64,000 bases of DNA from Cupriavidus basilensis (lineage in GTDB: Bacteria > Pseudomonadota > Gammaproteobacteria > Burkholderiales > Burkholderiaceae): contig NZ_CP010537.1 of the NCBI RefSeq assembly GCF_000832305.1, positions 3,658,001 through 3,722,000 on the forward strand. The letters are read 5' to 3'. Position 1 is the first letter of the stretch. The number at the start of each line of letters is the position of its first letter. Shown piece after piece: positions 16,840 through 26,811 of this stretch. The position numbers and the translations under genes were made by a program. Under the pieces are notes generated by a model. The model saw nothing but the letters and a program-made list of their open reading frames with translations, was not told the DNA's origin and did not search any database.

Positions 16840-17820
16840 TCACTGATCCAGATGGATGTTCGCTGACTTGATCAGGCCGTCCCACTTCTGGTACTGGGTG
16901 CGCATATAGGTGCCGAACTGCGCCGGCGTCGAAGGAAAGGGCACCGTGCCCTGGCTGGCCAGCCGCGCCGCCAGCTCGGGCTGCGCGAGCGACGCCACGA
17001 TCTCGGCATTGAGGCGATCGACAATGGCGGCCGGGGTATTGGCCGGCGCCACTACGCCGAACCACGCGGTGAGTTCATAGCCGGGCACACCGGCAGCGGC
17101 CAGCGTCGGCACGCCGGGCAGCTGCTCGGACGGCTTGGCGGTGGTCACCGCCAGCGCGCGCACGCGGCCATCCCGCACGTATGGCAAGGCGGTGGAGATG
17201 CTGTCGAACATCATGGTCAGGCGCCCGCCGATCAGGTCCGTCATGGCCGGGGCGCTGCCCTTGTACGGCACGTGGTCGATGCGCACGCCCGCCATGTGGG
17301 TGAAGAGCTCGCCGGCCAGGTGCGACGACGAGCCGTTGCCAAAGGAGCCGTAGGTCAGCTTGCCGGGCTCGCGCCGTGCAAGCGCCAGCAGCTCGGCCAC
17401 GTTGCGGGCCGGGACGGAGGGATGGACCACCAGCACGTTGGGCAGGTAGGCCACGGAGGCCACCGGCGCGAAATCCTTGAGCGGGTCGTAGCCCGGCTTG
17501 TCGTACAGGCTCTTGTTGACGGCCAGCGAGCCGAAGGTGCCGAACAGCAAGGTATAGCCATCGGCCGGCGCGCGCGCCACCGCCACGGCGGCAATGTTGC
17601 CGCCCGCGCCGGGCCGGTTCTCGATCACTACCGACTGGCCGAGCCGCACGGAAAGTGCATGGCTGACTTCACGCGCGAGCAGGTCGGTGGCGCCGCCCGG
17701 CGGGAAAGGCACCACCAGCCGGACGGGCTTGTCGGGATAGGCGGCGAATGCGCTCGCCGTGGCCGCCAGCCAGCCGCATAGGGCAAGCCATCGGGTGCAA
17801 CGTATGGTCCAGCGGTGCAT
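16840..17820 (-). CDS. Bug-family (TTT) solute-binding protein
   Basis: A 326-aa periplasmic Bug/TctC receptor. The start at 17820 (MHRWTIRCTRW) has GAGGAGA upstream and is preferred over a start 25 codons earlier. The signal peptide ends ATASAFA, followed by AYPDKPVRLVVPFPPGGATDLLAR and ADGYTLLFGTFG. It lies 80 bp upstream of the acyl-CoA synthetase in the same direction, probably forming an uptake-and-activation operon with it and the receptor at 14127. Confidence 0.93.
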   Translation of the reverse strand: MHRWTIRCTRWLALCGWLAATASAFAAYPDKPVRLVVPFPPGGATDLLAREVSHALSVRLGQSVVIENRPGAGGNIAAVAVARAPADGYTLLFGTFGSLAVNKSLYDKPGYDPLKDFAPVASVAYLPNVLVVHPSVPARNVAELLALARREPGKLTYGSFGNGSSSHLAGELFTHMAGVRIDHVPYKGSAPAMTDLIGGRLTMMFDSISTALPYVRDGRVRALAVTTAKPSEQLPGVPTLAAAGVPGYELTAWFGVVAPANTPAAIVDRLNAEIVASLAQPELAARLASQGTVPFPSTPAQFGTYMRTQYQKWDGLIKSANIHLDQ

Positions 17821-18099
17821 CGCCTGTCTCCTCGGCGTGAATTGTTCTTGTGCTGCGACGGCACTGCGCCAGTGTGCGGCAGGCGTCGGCCGCATGCCAT
17901 TTGGATTTGGCTAAGGCCGTGTTCTGCTTGGCATGGGCGCTTGCAGGCGGCTGGCTTGCGCTGGCCATCGGTTCGCAAGCGCGGAAGGACGGCTTTGCCA
18001 TTGCGGAAGAACCGAACGCCCCGCCACCCATAAAATCCCGGCAACGACTCAAAACGGCGGCCGGTGGCGGCCCGCCTTCCCAACCGAGGGGACAAACAG

Positions 18100-19308
<1,209 letters not shown>

Positions 19309-19333
19309 GAGCACAGACGGAACAAGCACAGTC

Positions 19334-20461
19334 ATGGACTTCAACTACAGCGAAGAACAGCAGATGCTGGCGGACAGCCTGCGCCGCTTCATCGATACCG
19401 AATACACCTTCGATAAACGCCGCAAGAGCGCCCGCGGCGGCGGCAGCCTCAACCGCGCCACCTGGGCGCAGCTAGCCGAAATGGGCGTGCTCGGCCTGAC
19501 CGTGCCCGGCGAATACGGCGGCTTCGGCGAAAGCGCCGCCAGCCAGCTGGTGGTGCAGCGCGAACTGGGCCGTGGCCTGGTGCTGGAACCGGTCACGCCC
19601 ACCGCGGTGATGGCCACCGCCGTGCTCAGCGCCTACGGCAGCGACGCCCAGAAAAACGATTGGCTGCCCGCCATCGCCGCCGGCGAACGCGTGGTCACCC
19701 TCGCCTACCTGGAACCCACCACGCGCTACCGCCCCGAGACCGCACGCGCCAGCGCCGAGCGCAAGGGCGACGGCTACGTCCTGAACGGCAACAAGAGCCT
19801 GGCCTGGCACGGCGAAGCCGCCGACGCCTTCCTGCTCACCGCGCGCGTCTGCGGCAGCAACGAGCTAGCCCTGTTCCTGGTACCCGGCAACGCCGCCGGC
19901 CTCACCGTGCACGGCTATCCCACCATGGACAGCCTGCGCGCCGCCGACCTCGCCCTGCAGAACGTCATCGTGGACGCCAGCGCCATGATCGGTAACGCAG
20001 CCGACGGCCTGCCCGCCCTGCTCCACGGCATCGACCACGGCATTGCCGCGCTATGCGCCGAAGCCGCCGGCGCCATGGAAAAACTGATCGAGATCACCGC
20101 CGAGTACCTGCGCACGCGGCAGCAGTTCGGCAAGCCGCTAGCGGTGTTCCAGGCGCTGCAGCACCGCATGGCCGATATGCTCGTACAAAAGGAACTGGCG
20201 TTGTCGATGGCCTACGTGGCAGCGCAAGCCCTGGACGAAACCGACCCCGCCCAACGCCGCCGCATGCTCAGCGCCGCCAAGGTCACGGTCGCCAAGGCCG
20301 GCCGCCTCGTCGGCCAGCAAGCCGTGCAGCTGCACGGCGGCATGGGCATGACAGACGAGCTGGAGGTTGGGGATTACTTCAAGCGCCTGACCATGATCGA
20401 CCCGTTGCTCGGCGACAGCGATTTCCATGTGCAGCGGTATGGCGAGGTGATGGCCGCGTAA
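19334..20461 (+). CDS. Acyl-CoA dehydrogenase, PimD-like small subunit
   Basis: A 375-aa acyl-CoA dehydrogenase-like protein following the large subunit. It has the N-terminal helical domain (YSEEQQMLADSLRRFI), LTVPGEYGGFGESAAS, and the C-terminal GGMGMTDELEVGDYFKRL. The flavin-domain motif is divergent (AYLEPTTRYRPETARA), as is common in the small partner of two-subunit dehydrogenases. The C-terminus shows no recognisable catalytic YEGT loop. It probably forms a heteromer with the preceding protein. Confidence 0.91.
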   Translation: MDFNYSEEQQMLADSLRRFIDTEYTFDKRRKSARGGGSLNRATWAQLAEMGVLGLTVPGEYGGFGESAASQLVVQRELGRGLVLEPVTPTAVMATAVLSAYGSDAQKNDWLPAIAAGERVVTLAYLEPTTRYRPETARASAERKGDGYVLNGNKSLAWHGEAADAFLLTARVCGSNELALFLVPGNAAGLTVHGYPTMDSLRAADLALQNVIVDASAMIGNAADGLPALLHGIDHGIAALCAEAAGAMEKLIEITAEYLRTRQQFGKPLAVFQALQHRMADMLVQKELALSMAYVAAQALDETDPAQRRRMLSAAKVTVAKAGRLVGQQAVQLHGGMGMTDELEVGDYFKRLTMIDPLLGDSDFHVQRYGEVMAA

Positions 20462-20518
20462 AGCCCGGGCCGGGCATACGAGCGAGCGCGACACTGCGAG
20501 CGCCCGCCCTCTCCCCCG

Positions 20519-20544
20519 CCCCTCTCCCACAAGCGGGAGAGGGG
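20519..20544. repeat. REP-like hairpin (CCCCTCTCCC family), copy 3
   Basis: CCCCTCTCCC at 20519-20528 pairs with GGGAGAGGGG at 20535-20544. It shares its core with the hairpins at 9178 and 14086. Confidence 0.7.
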
Positions 20545-20581
20545 AGCCAACCAGCGGCACGATCAACCAACTGTGGTAGCC

Positions 20582-20611
20582 GTGTTTCCCGCCCGAAGGG
20601 GCGGGAAACAC
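20582..20611. repeat. 13-bp perfect hairpin
   Basis: GTGTTTCCCGCCC at 20582-20594 pairs with GGGCGGGAAACAC at 20599-20611 across a GAAG loop. It is a stable stem downstream of the PimD-like gene and a candidate transcript end. Confidence 0.65.
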
Positions 20612-20664
20612 CCCAGCGCGATGCGAAGCGAGCCGTCAAGGTGTGCCAAGGCCGTATGGGGCGC

Positions 20665-20768
20665 CTCGGGATTCGGCGAAAAGAGCGGAAAAGAGGGACC
20701 CATGTCTGAGTATCGCCGTAAGGCGATGCGAGTTTGGGTCCCGGCCGCTCTTTTCGCCGAATCCCGAG
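20665..20768. repeat. 104-bp nested inverted repeat
   Basis: The outer arms at 20665-20688 and 20745-20768 are a perfect 24-bp inverted repeat beginning CTCGGGATTCGG. Inside lie GGGACCCA (20695-20702) with TGGGTCCC (20735-20742), and at the centre ATCGCC/GGCGAT around a GTAA loop (20712-20727). The three nested stems could fold as one cruciform or long hairpin. It may be a MITE-like or BIME-like unit. Confidence 0.75.
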
Positions 20769-20800
20769 GAGTAGTCGCCCCATCCGGCGCGCCTTTTTTG

Positions 20801-20830
20801 CCTACTTTTTTGGCAAGACAAAAAAGTAGG
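20801..20830. terminator. Bidirectional terminator-like hairpin
   Basis: CCTACTTTTTTG at 20801-20812 pairs with CAAAAAAGTAGG at 20819-20830 across a GCAAGA loop. It is a perfect 12-bp stem with T-runs on both strands in a convergent gap. Confidence 0.6.
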
Positions 20831-20931
20831 TCGCCGCCCCGCAGGGGCGGTGAAACTGCAGTTGAAGTTGCCCTTGACGTTAAGCAGTTGCAGTTGCATC
20901 TGCAGTCGGGACCACCAACCTACCCCCCACC

Positions 20932-22542
20932 TCAAATCACCAACTCAATAACAAACGGCCCCCGCCGACCATTAGCCATCCCAAACAACTCAGCAAACCG
21001 CTCCATATCCTCAGCCCGCGCAGCCTCCACCCCCATCCCATTGGCCAGCTGCACCCAGTCAAGATCCGGATTGCCGATATCCAGCATATCAAGCGCAGTC
21101 TTGCCCGGATTGGCCCCGACCCCAGCCAGCTCGCCCAGCAAGATCGCGTACTTGCGATTAGCCAGAATCACCACGGTGACATCAAGCTTCTCGCGCGCCA
21201 TCGTCCACAGCGATTGCAGCGTGTACATCCCCGAGCCATCGGCCTGCAGCGCAACCACCCGGCGCCCTGGCGCGGCAACCGCGGCGCCAGTGGCCAGCGG
21301 CAGCCCATCGCCGATAGCACCGCCAGTCAGTTGCAGCCAGTCATGCGGCGCGGCATGCACGGTCCCCGGATAAAACGCACGCCCAAAGCTCACGCTCTCT
21401 TCCACCACGATGGCCTGCTCCGGCAGCAGCGCCGTCAGCGTTTGCGCGACCGCCTCGGAGGTCACCGCGCCCTTGGCGATTCCACGCGGCGCGACCGAAG
21501 CCGGCACCGACACCGAGGGGGCGCCAAGCTCGTCGGCAAGACGCGCCAGCGCTTCGGCCAGATCTTGTTCCGGACGTGCCAGCACATGGATCTCGGCGTC
21601 TTCCGGATAGGGGCGCGGCGACTTGCCCGGATAGGCGAAGAACGTCACCGGCGGCGGCGCGCCCACCAGGATGACGTTGCGGATGCCAGCCAGCTTGTCC
21701 CGCGCCACGTCGCCGGAATAGGGCACCCGATCCACGTTGAAACGACCTCGGCCGCGCGACACGCGGGCGTTGGACATCGGCGTGATCAGGCGCGCATCGG
21801 TGGCAGCGGCGATGCGGTGCGCATCGGCCAGCGGCACCTCGCGCAGCGCGGTGCCGGCCAGCACGATCAGCGTGGGCTGGCCCGAGCGCAGCAGGCGTGC
21901 AGCTTGCTGGACGGCGTCGGGCGAGACCTTGGGCACCGGCAGCGGCGCCAGCGGCACGCCTACCTTGCCGCCGGCATCCCAGCAGACATCCGAGGGCAGG
22001 ATCAGGCTGGCGACCCCACCGGGGGCGGCGCACGCGGCCTGCACGGCCGTGGCGGCATCGGCGCCGACCGATGCGGCATCCGTGGCGGTGCGGGTCCAGA
22101 CCGAGACGGGGCGCGCCCAGCCTTCGGTATCGGCCGTCAGCGGCGCGTCGAACGGACGGTGATAGGTGGCCTGGTCGCCCACGATGTTGATCACCGGCGT
22201 CTGCGCGCGGCGCGCGTTATGCAGGTTGGCCAGGCCATTGGCCAGGCCCGGGCCGCAGTGCAGCAGCGTGGCGGCCGGCTTGTCGGCCATGCGCGCGTAG
22301 CCATCGGCCGCGCCGGTCACCACGCCCTCGAACAGGCCGAGCACGCAACGCATGCCGGGAATGCGGTCGAGCGCGGCCACGAAGTGCATTTCGCTGGTGC
22401 CGGGGTTGGCAAAGCAGGTGTCCACGCCGCAGGCCAGCAGCGTCTTGACCAGGCTCTCGGCGCCGTTCATCTCGCTCTGCCCGTTGTTGCCCTGGGTTGC
22501 ATGGCTACCTTGGTTGCGGTCGGTATTCGGCATCTCGTTCAT
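20932..22542 (-). CDS. ThDP-dependent enzyme, acetolactate synthase/benzoylformate decarboxylase-like
   Basis: A ThDP-dependent enzyme of about 536 aa. The Pyr domain carries the catalytic Glu in LFEGVVTGAADGYARM. The PP domain has the magnesium/diphosphate-binding motif starting ADGSGMYTLQSLW and ending with Asn in VVILANRK. FANPGTSEMHFVAAL at the N-terminus is shared by acetolactate-synthase-like and benzoylformate-decarboxylase-like proteins. Starts at 22542, 22533 and 22470 (MNGAESLVKTLL) are all possible; the last gives the usual family N-terminus. No small regulatory subunit is adjacent, so a biosynthetic IlvB role is unlikely. The GntR regulator lies directly upstream. Confidence 0.87.
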   Translation of the reverse strand: MNEMPNTDRNQGSHATQGNNGQSEMNGAESLVKTLLACGVDTCFANPGTSEMHFVAALDRIPGMRCVLGLFEGVVTGAADGYARMADKPAATLLHCGPGLANGLANLHNARRAQTPVINIVGDQATYHRPFDAPLTADTEGWARPVSVWTRTATDAASVGADAATAVQAACAAPGGVASLILPSDVCWDAGGKVGVPLAPLPVPKVSPDAVQQAARLLRSGQPTLIVLAGTALREVPLADAHRIAAATDARLITPMSNARVSRGRGRFNVDRVPYSGDVARDKLAGIRNVILVGAPPPVTFFAYPGKSPRPYPEDAEIHVLARPEQDLAEALARLADELGAPSVSVPASVAPRGIAKGAVTSEAVAQTLTALLPEQAIVVEESVSFGRAFYPGTVHAAPHDWLQLTGGAIGDGLPLATGAAVAAPGRRVVALQADGSGMYTLQSLWTMAREKLDVTVVILANRKYAILLGELAGVGANPGKTALDMLDIGNPDLDWVQLANGMGVEAARAEDMERFAELFGMANGRRGPFVIELVI

Positions 22543-22594
22543 TTCCGGTTGGCGGATTGGGGAATGGATCAGGGAATGGATTGGTGGACAAGCA

Positions 22595-23425
22595 TCAGGA
22601 CTGCGCCGCTGGCGTAGCGGCCGGGCGCGGTGGGACATAAACGGGGGCGGCGCCCGCGCCGGCCGCAAGCAGGTCAAAATCCAGGCAGACGAACTCACTC
22701 GGGAATTCGATGCGCGCGTAATAGACGATCACGCCGTCCACGCACGCATAGCGCCGCAACTCGGCCACCGGCGCGCCAACGGGCAAGGCCAGCCTGGCGG
22801 CCGATTCCGCGCCCGCCGCAATGATTGACAGGCGCTGCCTGGCGGCAGTGACCTTCAACTGGGGGAAACGGTCGAGCACCGGCACCGAAGCGCCGTGGCG
22901 GAACGCTTCGGGCTCCCGCGCAAACACGCTGGCCTCGATAAAGACCTCGCCCAGCGCAAACGGGCGCTGCTCGATCCGGTGCAGGCGGCGCAGGAAGTGA
23001 TAGCCCGGCGCACGCGTGGCGGCGCAAGGCATGCCCAGTTCGTCCGGCAAGGTGACGGTGCCGTCGGACTCGGACAGCGCCTCGGTGTCAAGCTGCTCGC
23101 CGACGGCCACCACCTGGTCCCAGCTCACCGGCAGCCTCATCGCGCGGCGCTCGCGGCAGCTTGCCTTGACGAACGTGCCGCGCCCGCGCTCGCGGGTCAG
23201 CAGGCCTTCTTCGTCAAGCAGGGAGAGCGCGTGATGCATGGTCATGCGCGCCACGCCGAACTCGCGGCAAAGCTGCTCGAGCGACGGAATGCGCTCGCCT
23301 TGGCGCCATTCGCCACTCTCGATATGGCGGCGGAAGATCGTGGCGAGCTGGAGGTAGACCGGCTGGCGGCTGCGGGACAAGAGGTCGCTGGAGGCAGGCA
23401 AGGCGGTGAAAGCTGGATTCGGCAT
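22595..23425 (-). CDS. GntR-family regulator with UTRA domain (HutC type)
   Basis: A 276-aa regulator. The winged helix at about residues 15-85 reads QPVYLQLATIFRRHIESGEW, IPSLEQLCREFGVARMT and LLTRERGRGTFV. The C-terminal UTRA ligand-binding domain follows, with FLRRLHRIEQRPFALGEV and LRRYACVDGVIVYYARIEFP. It is on the same strand and 52 bp upstream of the ThDP-enzyme gene, so it probably controls that gene in response to its substrate. The start at 23425 (MPNPAFTALP) is chosen over one 12 codons upstream. Confidence 0.92.
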   Translation of the reverse strand: MPNPAFTALPASSDLLSRSRQPVYLQLATIFRRHIESGEWRQGERIPSLEQLCREFGVARMTMHHALSLLDEEGLLTRERGRGTFVKASCRERRAMRLPVSWDQVVAVGEQLDTEALSESDGTVTLPDELGMPCAATRAPGYHFLRRLHRIEQRPFALGEVFIEASVFAREPEAFRHGASVPVLDRFPQLKVTAARQRLSIIAAGAESAARLALPVGAPVAELRRYACVDGVIVYYARIEFPSEFVCLDFDLLAAGAGAAPVYVPPRPAATPAAQS

Positions 23426-23583
23426 CAATAGCGGGAGCAACGCAGCGGCTGCGAAAGCCATGGGCGCCAGCGTGTTAGCGCCGGCCGGAAGTGGCTTACG
23501 TAGGTGGCTTACGGAAGTGGCTTACTTTAATAAGGTCTATAAACCTAGACTACTAGGGTTTACTGTAGTCCCGTCACTGGCGC

Positions 23584-23614
23584 AAAAAAAACGCAGGCCG
23601 AAGCCCGCGCTTTT
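23584..23614 (-). terminator. Intrinsic terminator of the VirK-like gene
   Basis: On the minus strand CGCGGGC, a TTCG tetraloop and GCCTGCG form a seven-pair stem with one G-U pair, followed by eight T residues. It lies 37 bp beyond the stop of the VirK-like gene. Confidence 0.85.
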
Positions 23615-23650
23615 CTGTGTGTGTCCATCGCGGCTTGTCACCGCCCTGGC

Positions 23651-24706
23651 TCACGCTGCAAGCGGCTGCGCGCTGCCCGGCGCAATGACCTGCGTCAGGG
23701 TGGGCGCCGGGGTGGTTGCCTGCGGCACGGCGGGCGCCGCGAACCAGCCATGCACGGCCGCGTGGATGGCCTCTACCTGGGCCAGCTTGCGCCGGTACGC
23801 GGAGCGCTTCTTGGACGGCAGCTCCATCACATCGCGGCGCGGCTGGTTGACCGGCACCTCGACATTGCCGCAAGGCATTGGCTGGCCCGCGGACTCCATC
23901 CAGAAGCCCTCGTAGTCGCAGCGGATCTCGCGCGGGGTATGGCGCTGGCGGCCCACGTGATTTTTCTTGCTGACGCCCACGATGCGCTGCACCCCGAGCA
24001 CGGCGGCAAAGCCGAGCAGCGCTTCCATGACCGCATCCTTGGGACGCAGGCCTTCGCATGCCTTGGTGGATTCGCGGATCAGGTCGCGGCTGCTCTCGCC
24101 CATGGGGCCTTGCAGGCCCCCGACGAAGATCTCCGTGCCGTCCTTGCGCTGCGCCAGGTAGAAGCTGAGCTGGCTCAGGCACACGCCGCTGGCCGTGTCC
24201 AGCCAATAAAAGGCCAGTTCGCCTTCCTTGGGGTTCGGCCCGGAATCGGCCAGGCGCAGCCTATAGCGGCCATCGCCCATCGCCCATTCGAGCCCACCGC
24301 CCACGTAGACGCGTTCGCTCAGCGCCGGCGGCACCAGCGTGCTCATCGCACGGTAGTGATCCAGCACCGTACGCATGCGCTCGCGAAAGCTCAGCCCGAA
24401 TGCGCCAAGCGGGCGATACGGGCGCTCGAGCAGCGAGGGCTTGGCCATGGCCACGCGCTGCATCAGCGCGCAGGAGTCGACCGCCTGCAACCAGCTGCGC
24501 ACCGCGGCAAAGCGGAATGCGGACCGGCAGATCAGCTTGAGACGCTTGAAAACCCACTTCTTGCCACCCGGCGGGTGGCAAAACGCCGACAACGCAGTAA
24601 GCGCCGCCAGATAGCGAAAATAGAAAAAAGGCCCGAGATCGTGAAAAAATCCCCTGGCATTCAGCCCCGACAGCCATTGAAGGCTCGAGATTGGTCCTTG
24701 CACCAC
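23651..24706 (-). CDS. VirK/YbjX (DUF535) family protein
   Basis: A 351-aa protein of the VirK/YbjX (DUF535) family. The start is GTG at 24706, with GGGGAG six bases upstream; a second GTG follows directly. Recognisable parts are ELAFYWLDTASGVCLSQLSFYLAQ, IFVGGLQGPMGESSRDLIR and ALLGFAAVLGVQRIVGVSKKNHV, then YEGFWMESAGQP. Family members are linked to antimicrobial-peptide tolerance and cell-envelope phenotypes in enterobacteria, but no biochemical activity is established. It is a single gene with its own terminator. Confidence 0.9.
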   Translation of the reverse strand: MVQGPISSLQWLSGLNARGFFHDLGPFFYFRYLAALTALSAFCHPPGGKKWVFKRLKLICRSAFRFAAVRSWLQAVDSCALMQRVAMAKPSLLERPYRPLGAFGLSFRERMRTVLDHYRAMSTLVPPALSERVYVGGGLEWAMGDGRYRLRLADSGPNPKEGELAFYWLDTASGVCLSQLSFYLAQRKDGTEIFVGGLQGPMGESSRDLIRESTKACEGLRPKDAVMEALLGFAAVLGVQRIVGVSKKNHVGRQRHTPREIRCDYEGFWMESAGQPMPCGNVEVPVNQPRRDVMELPSKKRSAYRRKLAQVEAIHAAVHGWFAAPAVPQATTPAPTLTQVIAPGSAQPLAA

Positions 24707-25194
24707 TTGATGCTCCCCTGTTCCCGATGCAGCAAAGCCGGTACCCGGTCTTGTGGTGCTGCGCTAACGATTCAACACCGCCGCGCCCGCCATGATGGTG
24801 GCAGGGTAGACGGCCAGGCATTGCCTGGATCACGGAGCGCGGCCGGCGGCGTGGGGGGCCAGCGGGCCAAGTGTTTCCGCTCCGTAATATTTCGTAACGA
24901 ATAGTAATACGTCCGGTTGACATTAAATGCAGTCATTGCCCCTGGAACGCGAAAAAAAACTGGCGGGCACGGAGGAGTGTCAATAGAACAGGTCGCCGCC
25001 CCGCGACAAATGAGCGCAGGATGCGCTCTCTGTCCCCGGGGTGACTCAGGAGCAACGCGGCGCGCCTGCGGGTTGTGGTTCCGCAGCGAAGTGCAGGCCG
25101 GCACTGGCCGCCTACCCGGGGCTGGCGTTATCCAGAGGTAGAGGTCGAAGGCCGAGATCATGCGTGAGTTGACGCAAGCTCCCTGGCAGCGCGC
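24707..25194. other. Intergenic region without recognisable gene
   Basis: About 490 bp between the VirK-like gene and the transporter gene, both on the minus strand. I see no convincing gene. A TTGACA at 24917-24922 has no matching -10 on the plus strand. Confidence 0.5.
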
Positions 25195-26676
25195 TCAAGG
25201 CAGGTAGCCCAGCGAGCGCCACCAGAAGTAATCCAGCGGCAGCAGCACCAGCAAGGTCAGCGCGGCCAGCGCCAGGCACATGCGGGTTCCGTCGCGCAGC
25301 CCCACGCCACCGAGCTGCATGGCGATCACGATGGGTGGCGACTGGTAAGGGAAGAACACCGTGGAGAACACGGGAACCTGCAGCATCAGCACGGCTTCCA
25401 GCGACAAACCCGTGGCCTGCGCCAGTTGTTTGGCCAGCGGTGTCAGCACGGCAGGCAAGCCGGGCAGCGTCGTCATGAGGCCCAGGCTCGCCCCGACCGC
25501 GCCAAGCGCGGCCACATTGGCGGCGGTATGCCCCGGCGCAAGGGGCAACCAGCGCAGCAGTGCCGTGCTGATGGCGGTCCCCAGCCCGGTGGACTCCACC
25601 ACGGCGCCCAGGCCGAGAAAGCCGGCCACATAGATCAGAGGCGTGAGGTGCACCTGCTCGGCCAGCATGCGCGAGGAAACCAGGCCCACGCCCGGCAACA
25701 GGCAGACGATGCATGCCGCCAGCGAGATCCAGGCCGGCGAGACGCCGTGCAGCGTATCGGTGGCAAACCCGGCCACGGCCAGCACCAGGATCACGGCCAG
25801 CAGCTTCTCCTGCCGGCTCGGCGCGCTCGCTTGCTCGCGCGGGAGTGCAGCGATCGGCCCACGCTCGGGGAACAGCCGGCAAACCAGCCAGACCAGTATC
25901 ACGGTCTTGAGCAAGCCGAGGATGGGGAAATGCAGCAGGAGATAGCTGCCATAGCTCAGGTTGACGCCATACAGGGAGCTGGCCGCGCCGAGCAACACGC
26001 TGTTGGGGATATTGGCCGGCAGGATAGTGGTGGGCGGCATATAGCTGGCGGCTGCCACGGTCAGCACCATGCCGATGCGGCCGTTGGAACCCGGTGCGAA
26101 GCCAAGCCGGTCGGCCAGCGCCAGCACGATCGGCATCAGCAGCAGCACGCGCCCGGTGGTCGACGGCGTCAGGAATGCCAGCCCCACGGCGCTCACCGCC
26201 ACGGTGCCGATCACCTGGCGATAGCTGCCCACCCGGCCCCGGAAGATGATGGCCGCCAGGCGCTGCGCCAGCCCGGTCTGGCGCAAGGCCACGCCGGTTA
26301 CCGCGCCGCCGAACATGAGCCACCACGCGGTAGAAGCAAAGCCCGAGAACACCACGGGCGCCGGCGCCACGTGCAGCACGACGGCACACAGGAAGAACAG
26401 CAACGTCGTAGCCGGCTCGGGCAACGCGCCCAGCGCCCAACAGCAAACGGTGGACGCCACCAGCGCCGCCGCCAGCACCAGGCCGCCGGGCGCGCCGGTG
26501 GCGCGGCCCACCAGCCATACCACCGCCACGCACAGGGCGATGACAATAGCGGCGCGCGCGCTGTCCGACAGCTTGCCCGCGCTCGCGGGGCCTGCGGCGG
26601 GTGGCGCCTTGGAAGCGGCGGGATTGCCGGGAAGGCTGGCCGGGGGCGGCAAGCCGGGCTGACTGGTATTGCTCAT
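25195..26676 (-). CDS. SLC13/DASS-type anion transporter
   Basis: A 493-aa inner-membrane transporter of the SLC13 (divalent anion:Na+ symporter) type. After a polar, Pro/Ala-rich 40-residue N-terminus there are about a dozen hydrophobic segments. Ser/Thr-Asn-like signature loops are visible as LTPSTTGRVLLLMP and MPPTTILPANIPNS, with a second half containing LTPLIYVAGFLGLGAVVE. The ATG at 26676 has GGAG nine bases upstream. It is divergent from the AraC regulator at 26812, so that regulator is its most likely controller. The substrate is probably a di- or tricarboxylate or another organic anion. Confidence 0.9.
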   Translation of the reverse strand: MSNTSQPGLPPPASLPGNPAASKAPPAAGPASAGKLSDSARAAIVIALCVAVVWLVGRATGAPGGLVLAAALVASTVCCWALGALPEPATTLLFFLCAVVLHVAPAPVVFSGFASTAWWLMFGGAVTGVALRQTGLAQRLAAIIFRGRVGSYRQVIGTVAVSAVGLAFLTPSTTGRVLLLMPIVLALADRLGFAPGSNGRIGMVLTVAAASYMPPTTILPANIPNSVLLGAASSLYGVNLSYGSYLLLHFPILGLLKTVILVWLVCRLFPERGPIAALPREQASAPSRQEKLLAVILVLAVAGFATDTLHGVSPAWISLAACIVCLLPGVGLVSSRMLAEQVHLTPLIYVAGFLGLGAVVESTGLGTAISTALLRWLPLAPGHTAANVAALGAVGASLGLMTTLPGLPAVLTPLAKQLAQATGLSLEAVLMLQVPVFSTVFFPYQSPPIVIAMQLGGVGLRDGTRMCLALAALTLLVLLPLDYFWWRSLGYLP

Positions 26677-26811
26677 GCGAGGGAACTCCGTGGTGCCATG
26701 CGATGAGCGCCATCGTAGGACGCGCCAATCTGGCCGGGTTACACTTCTCGGGCAATTTCTTACGAATACCAGCCACACCCGAAACCCTGCGCCAAAGCCG
26801 CGCCGAGCCAG

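Larger units (their letters stand above)
20462..20931. other. Convergent intergenic region packed with inverted repeats
   Basis: This 470-bp gap between the convergent dehydrogenase and ThDP-enzyme genes has no credible gene. It contains at least five hairpins: 20519-20544, 20582-20611, 20665-20768, 20801-20830 and a CCGCCCC/GGGGCGG pair near 20835-20850. Two would terminate transcription in either direction. Confidence 0.75.
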
